From: Verrucomicrobiota bacterium
Lineage (GTDB): Bacteria; Verrucomicrobiota; Verrucomicrobiia; JADLBR01
Length of the DNA stretch: 64,000 bases
Direction: 5' to 3'
NCBI GenBank assembly: GCA_029560585.1
Contig: JAKQKQ010000188.1
Coordinates: forward strand, 1 to 64,000
Shown here in pieces: positions 17,266-24,435 of the stretch (its first letter is position 1; the number at the start of each line of letters is the position of its first letter). A program made the position numbers and the translations under genes. The notes under the pieces are model-generated. The model worked only from the letters and a program-made list of their open reading frames with translations. It was not told the DNA's origin and searched no databases.

Positions 17266-18068
17266 GATCGATCGATGGCGTGGGGCTTGAGCAGGTGCGC
17301 GGGGTCTACGATGGGCCCGAGGGCGATCTCTGGGAGCTGGTGATGGGCGAACAGATTCACATCGGTGGCATGGCTTCGTCGATGGATCTCGCGGAGAAAG
17401 CGGGCATCCGGGGGGCGGCGCGCGGGATCGACCTGTGCTGCTGCACCGGCGCGGGCATGCGGTGCCTGGTGCGTCTCATGCAGGTCGGGCGGATGGTGGG
17501 TGTCGATGCGACACGGAGGGTGATCGAACTTGGCCGCGAGCGATGCCGCGAGCAGGGGTTTGGGGATAGCATCGATTTCGTAGAGGCGGAGGCGACCGGG
17601 ACGGGCCTTCCGGGTGGCGAGGCGGACTTTGTCTGGGGCGAGGATGCGTGGTGCTACGTATCGGACAAGCCGGCGCTGATCCGGGAGGCGGCGAGGCTGG
17701 TGCGCCCCGGTGGCGCGGTCGCATTCACGGATTGGGTCGAGGGAGACACGCCGCTCGAGGCGGCCGAGGCCGAGCGGTTTCAGAGATTCATGAAATTTCC
17801 AACATTCGAGACAGTCGGGGGCTACCGGGGGCTGATGTCGGCGGCAGGGCTCCGCGTCGAGCGAGCCGAACTGACCGGGCGTTTCGCGGCGCACGCCCGC
17901 CTGTACATCGACATGCTGGAGAAGCAGATGACCTATGACGCGCTGAGGATCATCGGATTTGACATGGGCCTTATGGCCGCCATGGGACAAGAGATGCGAT
18001 TCATGCTTGGTCTGGCGGAGAAAGGCAAAATAGAGCAGGGGCTCTTTGTGGCGCGGAAATCGGGATGA
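17262..18068 (+). CDS. SAM-dependent methyltransferase in the Sec/reductase cluster
   Basis: The 268-residue protein has a class I methyltransferase core: GIDLCCCTGAGMRCLV as the SAM loop, MVGVDATRRVIELGRER, and ARLVRPGGAVAFTDW. The N-terminal GPEGDLWELVMGEQIHIGG recalls sarcosine/glycine-type methyltransferases. Three consecutive cysteines in the SAM loop (LCCCTG) are unusual. It overlaps the NapH-like gene by 4 nt and precedes the HgdB-like pair, so it belongs to the same operon. The substrate is unknown; a selenium, sulfur or arsenic compound would suit the company but is not shown. Confidence 0.8.
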   Translation: MRSIDGVGLEQVRGVYDGPEGDLWELVMGEQIHIGGMASSMDLAEKAGIRGAARGIDLCCCTGAGMRCLVRLMQVGRMVGVDATRRVIELGRERCREQGFGDSIDFVEAEATGTGLPGGEADFVWGEDAWCYVSDKPALIREAARLVRPGGAVAFTDWVEGDTPLEAAEAERFQRFMKFPTFETVGGYRGLMSAAGLRVERAELTGRFAAHARLYIDMLEKQMTYDALRIIGFDMGLMAAMGQEMRFMLGLAEKGKIEQGLFVARKSG

Positions 18069-18092
18069 GGCAGTGAACCGGCGTTTTGAGCG

Positions 18093-19127
18093 ATGATCAC
18101 CGTGGCCTGCTCGTCGTTTTTCGTGCCCCCGGAGTGGGTGGCGGCCCACGGATTTCGGCCCGAGCGGTTGATCCCGGAGGCGCCCGTGACCGAGGGGTGC
18201 GTGGCGTGCGGGGAAGGCATGTGTCCCTACGCGAGAGCTATGGCCCACGCCGCCTTGCGGGACGACGTCCGGGCGGTCGTGTTCGCGCCCACCTGTGACC
18301 AGCAGAGGCGGGTCGCTGAGTTGAGCGGCACCCGGCGGCAGGATGCGGCCACGTTCCTTTTGCACGTTCCCAGGGTTGCCCGCAGCGAGAACTGTCGGCG
18401 CTATTACCGGTCCGAGATCGAGCGACTGGGCCGATTCCTTGTGGAGATTGGCGGCCGTCCGCCCGAGCGGGAATTCCTGATCGAGACGATGTCCCGCTTC
18501 GATGCCGCGCGGGATCGATTGAGACGGGCGGCGGAGGCCCGGCGATTGGGAACGAGTTCGTTGAGCGCACGGACGCTGGCGGAGGGCATGGTGCGATTTC
18601 ATCGATCCGGTGATCCGGAGGTGATCGACACCGTCGGCCGAGGCGCTGGCGAACGGGGTAAAGCCGGTCGGACCGGCCGTCGGAGGATCGCGCTGCTCGG
18701 CGGTCCGCTGTTTGAGACAGACTTGGCCTTTTTCGATTGGATCGAGGTGGCCGGTGGCGACATCGTCCTCGATGGGACGGAAAACGGCGAGCGGACCCTC
18801 GCGGCAGCGTTCGATATGGCGCGCCTGGGGGATGATCCGGTCGGCGAGCTTGTGCGGGCGTACTTTGACGCGATCCCCGATGTGTCGCGTCGTTCGAATG
18901 ATGGGCTGCTGAACTGGGTTAGGGATTCCGCGGCGGCGGGACGGATCGACGGCGTGGTGCTGAGGCATCACGTCTGGTGCGACCAGTGGATGGCGGAGGT
19001 GCCGCGGATTGGCGAGGTGGCCGGGGTGCCGGTGCTGGCGGTGGATTCGTCCGGGCGACCGGACGGTCGGACGCGCACTCGGATCGAGGCATTTGTCGAG
19101 ATGCTGTTGGCAGGGGTGGGAGGCTGA
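18093..19127 (+). CDS. 2-hydroxyacyl-CoA dehydratase (HgdB-like) family protein
   Basis: A short (344-residue) HgdB-like protein. Cluster cysteines are visible in VTEGCVACGEGMCPYARA (36, 39, 44), FAPTCDQQRR (68) and HHVWCDQWMAE, with LLGGPLFETD in the middle as in dehydratase subunits. It lies between the methyltransferase and a second HgdB-like gene, 4 nt from the latter. In characterised enzymes two such subunits form a heterodimer with one [4Fe-4S] each and are activated by an HgdC-type ATPase, here at 20535. The substrate need not be a CoA ester: no acyl-CoA genes are nearby. Confidence 0.8.
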   Translation: MITVACSSFFVPPEWVAAHGFRPERLIPEAPVTEGCVACGEGMCPYARAMAHAALRDDVRAVVFAPTCDQQRRVAELSGTRRQDAATFLLHVPRVARSENCRRYYRSEIERLGRFLVEIGGRPPEREFLIETMSRFDAARDRLRRAAEARRLGTSSLSARTLAEGMVRFHRSGDPEVIDTVGRGAGERGKAGRTGRRRIALLGGPLFETDLAFFDWIEVAGGDIVLDGTENGERTLAAAFDMARLGDDPVGELVRAYFDAIPDVSRRSNDGLLNWVRDSAAAGRIDGVVLRHHVWCDQWMAEVPRIGEVAGVPVLAVDSSGRPDGRTRTRIEAFVEMLLAGVGG

Positions 19128-19131
19128 CGCG

Positions 19132-20544
19132 ATGGCGATTCCCCGCTCACTGTCACTTGAGGATTGGGACGCGCGCTACGACGCGCTTCGGCGCGATGGC
19201 ATGGGGGAACCGTGGTACGGTGGGCCGCTGCGGCGCCATCTTGAGGCGGGCGGCGACACGAGGTTGGGCGCCCTGAGATTCGATGATTCGCCCGCCGCAC
19301 TGCGGCTCTGGAACTTCCTTCTGACCGAGGAGGATCGGTTGCGCGAGGCGCGGGCAGCGGGGCACAAGCTCGTCGGTGCGATGAAGGACTTGGGGACGGT
19401 GCCGGTGCTGGCGTCGGCGTTCCCTGAGCTGACGACATTCTATGTCGATGGGGCCTGGTGGATCCCCTGCCTGATGGGGACGGCCATCGGTGCGCTTCGG
19501 GAGGCCGATCGCCTGGGGGTATGTGACTCCTTCTGCCCCGTGCGGGCGCTGTTGGGCGCATTCGTCACGGGTGAGCATTTTCCTATACCGGATCTGCTGG
19601 TATGCAGCGCTGGCGCGACCTGCGATGACTTGAGCGCCGTGGCCCAGCGTGTCGAAGGTCTTGGGCATCCCGTGTTCTGGTGGGAGATGCCGCATCGGCG
19701 GAGGGCGGACCGGGGTGAGCCGTCGGCGACCTTGCCCGGGGGCGGCATTGCGCCAGCCGAGCAGGTGGCGCTTGTCCGCGACGAGTTGGGGCGCGTCATG
19801 GGGGCCCTGTGCGATCTGGCGGGTCATCGGCCGGAAAGTGACGCCCTCGGCGGGGCCATCGCGCAGGCGAATCGCGTGCGCCGCACGCTGGGCCATCTCC
19901 GCACGTTGGCGTATACCTCGCCGCTCTGCCCGATGCCGGCGCTGGAGATGCTGATCTGCGAGATGCTCGCGATCCATTTCTGCTCGGATCGCGGCGAGTG
20001 CATCGAGGTCTTGGCCGACATGATCGCTGAGGTCGAGTCGCGAGTGGCGGAAGGTGTCGGGGTGTTGGGCGAGGCGGCGGTGAGGGTCTTCTGGGTGAAT
20101 CCGGTGGCGGATCTTCGGGTGATGAATCTTCTGGAGATCTGCGGGGGGCGATTGTGCGGCACCGAATTCCTGTTCAGCCATGCCCTTGATGCGATCCCCG
20201 AGGACGTCGAGCCCATGGAGGCGCTGGCGCGGACGGCGCTGGCGGATCCGATGGTCGGGACCTGCGGGGAGCGCGCCGAGCGGATCAGTCGCGATTTGAC
20301 CCGATTCGGTGCGGAGGCGCTGGTGATCTCGCGCGTGCCGGGCGCGAGCCATTGCGCTTTCGAGGGGGAACTGGTCGGCCGGGAAGTCGCTGCGCGGTGC
20401 GGCGTTCCCGTGCTGGAGATCGAGGTGCCGAGTTTCGACGATGCGGTCGAACCGGCGCTGCGCACCAGGCTGGAGGCACTGATCGAGACTGCGCGCGTCA
20501 AACGGAAGTGTGCGGGGGAGCCGAGGAGAACGCGATGGGCGTGA
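19132..20544 (+). CDS. 2-hydroxyacyl-CoA dehydratase family protein, larger partner subunit
   Basis: A 470-residue relative of dehydratase D-component subunits. Conserved-looking cysteine blocks are VCDSFCPVRALLGAF, VCSAGATCDD, YTSPLCPMPALEMLICEM and ICGGRLCGTEF, followed by LVISRVPGASHCAFEGE and VLEIEVPSFDD near the end. The start at 19132 is 4 nt after the preceding stop; an upstream in-frame extension only covers the neighbouring gene. Its 3' end overlaps the activase gene by 10 nt. Together with 18093 it probably forms the two-subunit Fe-S reductase served by that activase. Confidence 0.78.
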   Translation: MAIPRSLSLEDWDARYDALRRDGMGEPWYGGPLRRHLEAGGDTRLGALRFDDSPAALRLWNFLLTEEDRLREARAAGHKLVGAMKDLGTVPVLASAFPELTTFYVDGAWWIPCLMGTAIGALREADRLGVCDSFCPVRALLGAFVTGEHFPIPDLLVCSAGATCDDLSAVAQRVEGLGHPVFWWEMPHRRRADRGEPSATLPGGGIAPAEQVALVRDELGRVMGALCDLAGHRPESDALGGAIAQANRVRRTLGHLRTLAYTSPLCPMPALEMLICEMLAIHFCSDRGECIEVLADMIAEVESRVAEGVGVLGEAAVRVFWVNPVADLRVMNLLEICGGRLCGTEFLFSHALDAIPEDVEPMEALARTALADPMVGTCGERAERISRDLTRFGAEALVISRVPGASHCAFEGELVGREVAARCGVPVLEIEVPSFDDAVEPALRTRLEALIETARVKRKCAGEPRRTRWA

Positions 20545-21305
20545 CCGTTGGCATCGATGCGGGAAGCCGCTCCATCAAGGTGGTGGTGCTGGATCGCGGC
20601 TCGGGGCACGTGATCGCGCACGGCATCGACGACCAGGGGACCGATCAGGCCGACCGCGTCCGACGATTGTGCGATCGGGTCTTGGGCGAGTGCGGGACCG
20701 GGCACGGAACGGTGCGGAGGACGGTGGCGACGGGCTATGCGCGGCACATCGTGGAGGGCGCGGATGCGAGAGTCACCGAGATCACCTGCCACGCGAGGGG
20801 CGTTCACCACGGCGCCCCAGACGCAAAGGCCATCATCGAGATCGGGGGTCAGGACAGCAAGATCATGTGGCTTGGCCCGGACGGCACGGTGCATGATTTT
20901 CGCATGAATGACCGCTGTGCCGCCGGCACGGGGCGGTTCCTGGAGATGGTTTCAGATCGGATGGCGGTGCCGCTGCACGGGCTGGGCGCACTGGCGGCGC
21001 GCAGTCGTCACCCGTCGACCATCAGCAGCATGTGCGTCGTTTTCGCGGAGAGCGAGATCATCGGCCTGCTGGCATGCGGGGCACCTCGGGAGGACATTGT
21101 CGCGGGGGTACAGGCGGCGATCGCGGCACGCGTGGCCGGTATGGCGGGGCGCATGCGCGATGGGCCGGTCATTTTCACGGGCGGTGTCGCGCTGGTCGGC
21201 GGCATGGCCGCGGCGTTGTCCGCCGCGATCGGGACACCGGTGGAGGTGGCCCCGGAACCGCAGATGACCGGCGCGCTGGGCGCCGCCCTCATCGCGGCAG
21301 ATTAG
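20535..21305 (+). CDS. HgdC/BadF-type ATP-dependent activase
   Basis: This 256-residue protein is a BcrAD/BadFG-type activator: GIDAGSRSIKVVVLD (phosphate 1), IIEIGGQDSKIM, MNDRCAAGTGRFLEM (Cys128), SSMCVVFAESEIIGLL (Cys167) and VIFTGGVALVGGMA. Cys128 and Cys167 match the two ligands that bridge a single [4Fe-4S] in the homodimer. It injects low-potential electrons into HgdB-type clusters using ATP. It is the only activase in the window, so it presumably serves all three HgdB-like proteins. It is the last gene of the rightward train. Confidence 0.9.
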   Translation: MGVTVGIDAGSRSIKVVVLDRGSGHVIAHGIDDQGTDQADRVRRLCDRVLGECGTGHGTVRRTVATGYARHIVEGADARVTEITCHARGVHHGAPDAKAIIEIGGQDSKIMWLGPDGTVHDFRMNDRCAAGTGRFLEMVSDRMAVPLHGLGALAARSRHPSTISSMCVVFAESEIIGLLACGAPREDIVAGVQAAIAARVAGMAGRMRDGPVIFTGGVALVGGMAAALSAAIGTPVEVAPEPQMTGALGAALIAAD

Positions 21306-21367
21306 TGCGGATCGTAGCCCGTTGAAAAACGTGAGTCGGTGCGAGCGGTGGATGCCCACCCTCCGGA

Positions 21368-22294
21368 TCACTTTTCGACTTTGGCGTAGGTGTCCTTGAG
21401 GGTTTTCGCGGAGGCCTGGAGGCCCTGGATTTCCTTCGGCCAAAGTTCGAGTTCGATGTGCTGGAGTGCCCCCTTGCGACCGATGAGGGTCGGGACACTG
21501 ATCGAGATGTCGCGGATGCCGTAGGCGCCCTGGATGGGGCTGGATACCGGCAGCACGTGGTGACGATCCATGTTGATGCAGTTGATGACCTCGCGGATCG
21601 CGACGCCGACGGCCCAGCCGGCACCCCCCTTGCGCGTGATGACCTCGGCTCCCCCTTTGCGCGTGCGCTCGAAGACCTGAGTCTGGAAAGCCGGCGTCAT
21701 GCCGGGGATCTTCAAGAGCGGGAAACCGTCGAGGGTCGAGGAGGACCAGATGGGGACCATGGTGTCGCCATGCTCGCCGAGGATGATGGCGCGGATCTGG
21801 GTGGGTGGGAGCTTCAGCTCGTCGGCGATCAGGGAGCAGAACCTCGACGTGTCGAGCATGGTGCCGAGGCCGATGACCTGATTCGGGGGCAGGCCGGTCA
21901 CTTCCCAGGCGAGGTGCGTGAGGAGATCCACCGGATTGGAGACGACGAAGATGATGGCGTCCTTGCGGAGGCCGACCTTCATCAGGTTATCGAGGATGCC
22001 TTTGAAGAGCGCCACGTTTCGATTGATGAGGTCGAGGCGCGATTCGTCGGGCTTGCGGCGCAGTCCCGCGGTGATGCAGACGAGGTCCGCGTCGGCGCAG
22101 TCGGGGTAGCCGCCGGCGCGGATGACCTGGTCGGCGCAATAGGCGGCACCGTGCAGCAGGTCGAGGGCCTCGCCCTCGGCGGCGGCCTGGTTGGCGTCGA
22201 TGACCACGAGTTCGCGACCGACCTTGCTGCACTGCAGCGCAAAGGCCGCGCACGATCCGACGCGCCCGCCACCACCGATGATTGCAATCTTCAT
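21368..22294 (-). CDS. Lactate/malate dehydrogenase of the microcompartment operon
   Basis: The 308-residue NAD-dependent enzyme has the GGGGRVGSCAAFAL dinucleotide loop, VVIDAN acidic end, SNPVDLLTHLAWEVTGLP and catalytic GEHGDTMVPIWS. The specificity loop reads AGLRRKPDESRLDL: the position of Gln102 in lactate dehydrogenases is Arg, as in malate dehydrogenases. In related compartments this enzyme is thought to recycle NADH from the aldehyde dehydrogenase; the true carbonyl substrate is uncertain. It overlaps the aldolase stop by 4 nt and is last in the operon. Confidence 0.88.
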   Translation of the reverse strand: MKIAIIGGGGRVGSCAAFALQCSKVGRELVVIDANQAAAEGEALDLLHGAAYCADQVIRAGGYPDCADADLVCITAGLRRKPDESRLDLINRNVALFKGILDNLMKVGLRKDAIIFVVSNPVDLLTHLAWEVTGLPPNQVIGLGTMLDTSRFCSLIADELKLPPTQIRAIILGEHGDTMVPIWSSSTLDGFPLLKIPGMTPAFQTQVFERTRKGGAEVITRKGGAGWAVGVAIREVINCINMDRHHVLPVSSPIQGAYGIRDISISVPTLIGRKGALQHIELELWPKEIQGLQASAKTLKDTYAKVEK

Positions 22295-23355
22295 GCTCTC
22301 TTCTCCACAGTTTTCATTATCTCGTCGGTGACGCGCTGTACGAGCGCCTCCAACTCGGCATTAGTCATTGTCCCGGCATCCGTGCCACCAGCGGTGGCGG
22401 GCGAGGAACACCCGCAGGGTCGATCGGAAATCAAGTTCCACGGATCGACCTCGCAGAGCTGGACGGGTTTAAGGTCCTCGCGGGCATCAGGCAAGCCAAG
22501 TTTTTTCTTTATATCGAGCAGCTCGCGGACGCCCTCGGCCGGTATGGTCGTGCGGTTGGTGGGCAGGTGTGAGGCGACGACCACCGTGCGGCAATAGGCG
22601 TCGGTGATCTCCATCTTGAAATACGCATCTTCGACGCTGGTGCCCCAGCAGATGACGCCGTGGTTGCCCATGAGGATCGACTGGTGTTTGGGGGCCAGCG
22701 GCTTGATGACCTCCTGCATGTCGGGGCTTCCGGGGGTGCGGTAGGGGGCCAGCGGCGCGCGACCCACGAAGACCTCCATCTCGGGGATGAGGCACTGCGG
22801 GGGCTCGAGGCCCGCCATCGCAAATGCGGTGGCGTAGACGGGATGGGCGTGCGCGACCGCCTTGGCCTGGGGGACGGCGCGATAGATGGCCATGTGGGTC
22901 AAGATCTCGCTGGTGCGTTTCCACGTGCCGGCGAGCTGGTTGCCGTCGATATCCACGAGGCACATCATCTCGGGCTTCATGAAGCCCTTGCTCACGCCCG
23001 TGGGCGTGCAGATAAAGACGTCGCCGAGGCGGGCGGAGATATTGCCCCCGTTGCCGTCGCAATAATCCCGCTGCCAGCAGCGCCTGCCGATCTCGCAGAT
23101 CTGCTGTTTGAGGGATTCCGCCTCCTGGGAGTGAAAGAGTTTCTCCCACTGGGATTTCGTGCCGCCGGCCGACGGGGCCGGGGGCATCGGCGCCGCCTCG
23201 GCTACGGGCGCGTCGGCGTCGAAGACGATCTTGATGCCGCGCTCGGCAAAGACATCGCGGGCGCCGGGCGTGAGGCGAACGTCGCGGTTGAAGCGGAAGA
23301 CCTTCTCGCCCGACTTGGCGAATTCCTCCGCGTCTCTTTGTGCGAATAGTTTCAT
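22291..23355 (-). CDS. Class II sugar-phosphate aldolase with C-terminal encapsulation peptide
   Basis: A class II aldolase/adducin protein, probably cleaving L-fuculose-1-P or L-rhamnulose-1-P to lactaldehyde and DHAP. Zinc ligands are in VAHAHPVYATAF and MGNHGVICWG; DGNGGNISARLGD and TPTGVSKGFM bind phosphate. It is longer (354) than a plain aldolase: residues 1-45 form a small extra domain (RLTPGARDVFAERGIKIVF), a linker follows, and the last 22 residues (LEALVQRVTDEIMKTV) form an amphipathic helix after a flexible Cys-Gly-Ser-rich linker. That tail resembles the encapsulation peptides at the N-termini of the aldehyde dehydrogenase and PduL here. Confidence 0.88.
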   Translation of the reverse strand: MKLFAQRDAEEFAKSGEKVFRFNRDVRLTPGARDVFAERGIKIVFDADAPVAEAAPMPPAPSAGGTKSQWEKLFHSQEAESLKQQICEIGRRCWQRDYCDGNGGNISARLGDVFICTPTGVSKGFMKPEMMCLVDIDGNQLAGTWKRTSEILTHMAIYRAVPQAKAVAHAHPVYATAFAMAGLEPPQCLIPEMEVFVGRAPLAPYRTPGSPDMQEVIKPLAPKHQSILMGNHGVICWGTSVEDAYFKMEITDAYCRTVVVASHLPTNRTTIPAEGVRELLDIKKKLGLPDAREDLKPVQLCEVDPWNLISDRPCGCSSPATAGGTDAGTMTNAELEALVQRVTDEIMKTVEKRA

Positions 23356-23361
23356 GATGGC

Positions 23362-23673
23362 TTATCCTTTCAGATCCTTTGAGCCCGCCTTCCCTTCGGG
23401 CGGGCAGTAGAACTCGTCGATCAGCGCGGCGCAGTAGGCGTCCACGGGCGTGGGCCTCTCAAAAGGGCAGGCGGCCTCGCGGCCCTCGCTGATGCCGATC
23501 TGTTGGCCGACGCCGGCTCCCAGGACGTCGTACACGACGATCGCGGGGTCAAACGCAGGTTTCCCCTCGTATGTGTCCTTCTTCCACGGGGAGGTGAGCA
23601 GCAGCCGTTCGCCCTGGAACGAGGGATGGCGGACCGAGAGCGTCACGCGGCCGATAACGGTGCCCATCCTCAT
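23362..23673 (-). CDS. BMC-P shell vertex protein (EutN/CcmL family) 1
   Basis: A 103-residue EutN/CcmL pentamer protein, capping vertices of the polyhedral shell. The family pattern is MGTVIGRVTLSVRHPSFQGERLLLTSP, then IVVYDVLGAGVGQQIGISEGREA and a final VDAYCAALID strand. The ATG two codons in may be the true start. The gene overlaps the next BMC-P gene by 4 nt. The C-terminal 15 residues are hydrophilic and extend past the family core. Confidence 0.9.
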   Translation of the reverse strand: MRMGTVIGRVTLSVRHPSFQGERLLLTSPWKKDTYEGKPAFDPAIVVYDVLGAGVGQQIGISEGREAACPFERPTPVDAYCAALIDEFYCPPEGKAGSKDLKG

Positions 23674-23945
23674 ATCGCCAGCTCCACTTCGGGGTCCACG
23701 ATCCCGAGCACCGACCAGCGCGCCGGGCTGCGCTCGTCGCCCACGAGTTTTCTTGCCTCGGCCCCGTCGGAGGTGATCAAGACTTTCTGGCGGATGCCGG
23801 CGCCGAATGGGTCGATGACGATCTGCGGCGGGCCCTCGTCCCTGCCCTCGCCGTCGAGCGGCTGGGCGATGAGCAGGCGCCAGCCCCCGAGGCTCTTGTG
23901 CTTCACCGTCGAGGTGACGTGGCCGATGATCTTTGCGAGGCGCAT
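23670..23945 (-). CDS. BMC-P shell vertex protein (EutN/CcmL family) 2
   Basis: A compact 91-residue EutN/CcmL protein: MRLAKIIGHVTSTVKHKSLGGWRLLIAQPL, IVIDPFGAGIRQKVLITSDGAEA and SVLGIVDPEVEL. The acidic-glycine loop GEGRDEGPP varies between paralogues. It overlaps the downstream BMC-P gene by 4 nt. Having three different BMC-P genes in one operon matches PVC-type compartments and suggests mixed vertex types. Confidence 0.9.
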   Translation of the reverse strand: MRLAKIIGHVTSTVKHKSLGGWRLLIAQPLDGEGRDEGPPQIVIDPFGAGIRQKVLITSDGAEARKLVGDERSPARWSVLGIVDPEVELAI

Positions 23946-24029
23946 GCTAACTCCCCTCCTGGAGGCAGAATTCCATTGCGACTCGCGAACTCCGAGGGAT
24001 GAGCCCCGAGCAACGAACGGTGAACGCGC

Positions 24030-24404
24030 TCATTCCGAAGTCCCATTGCGTTGCGCGGTTTTCGTGCTGGTCACGAAAATGCGGATCAACTCGTCGGTTT
24101 CCGCGATCAGCGGATCCAGCGCGGCGGGTTTCCGCAGCATGCCGGCCCTCTGGATCAGCAACAACCAGCGATAACTTTCGCGGAGCTCCTTCAAGGAAAG
24201 CTTGAGCTTGTGGATGAAGTCGCGACGGGATTCGGCATCCTGGGCCTCCCCGTGATGGGCGAGGGGAGCTGTCCCCGAACGCAAGAGCTGGCCCGCAACA
24301 TGGGCGGCCGCCTTGGATGTTTCGAGATGTCGGCAGAGGCGCACGATCCTGGCGCCGTAATCCACCAGCCGGGTCTCCAGATCCTGGCGTTGCGGCGCGT
24401 TCAT
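24030..24404 (-). CDS. Four-helix-bundle protein (23S-IVP/S23-like)
   Basis: The 124-residue protein is nearly all helical and has the S23/four-helix-bundle pattern: LETRLVDYGARIVRLCRHL, AAHVAGQLLRSGTAPLAHHGEA, FIHKLKLSLKELRESYRWLLLIQRA and LIAETDELIRIFV. The family was first seen inside 23S rRNA intervening sequences and is scattered in PVC genomes; its function is unknown. Here it sits in the microcompartment operon between the aldehyde dehydrogenase and a BMC-P gene, with a gap of about 85 bp to the latter. It is either an insertion or an accessory protein. Confidence 0.8.
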   Translation of the reverse strand: MNAPQRQDLETRLVDYGARIVRLCRHLETSKAAAHVAGQLLRSGTAPLAHHGEAQDAESRRDFIHKLKLSLKELRESYRWLLLIQRAGMLRKPAALDPLIAETDELIRIFVTSTKTAQRNGTSE

Positions 24405-24435
24405 CGCTCGGCGTTCGTCCCTCGGCGCTCATCGT

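Noticed and set aside
17061-18971. 636-codon minus-strand frame
   Set aside because: Antisense shadow of the methyltransferase and HgdB-like genes, which have clear family motifs on the plus strand.
24030-24404. 23S rRNA intervening sequence near the S23-like gene
   Set aside because: No rRNA sequence is present anywhere nearby; the gene lies in the microcompartment operon.
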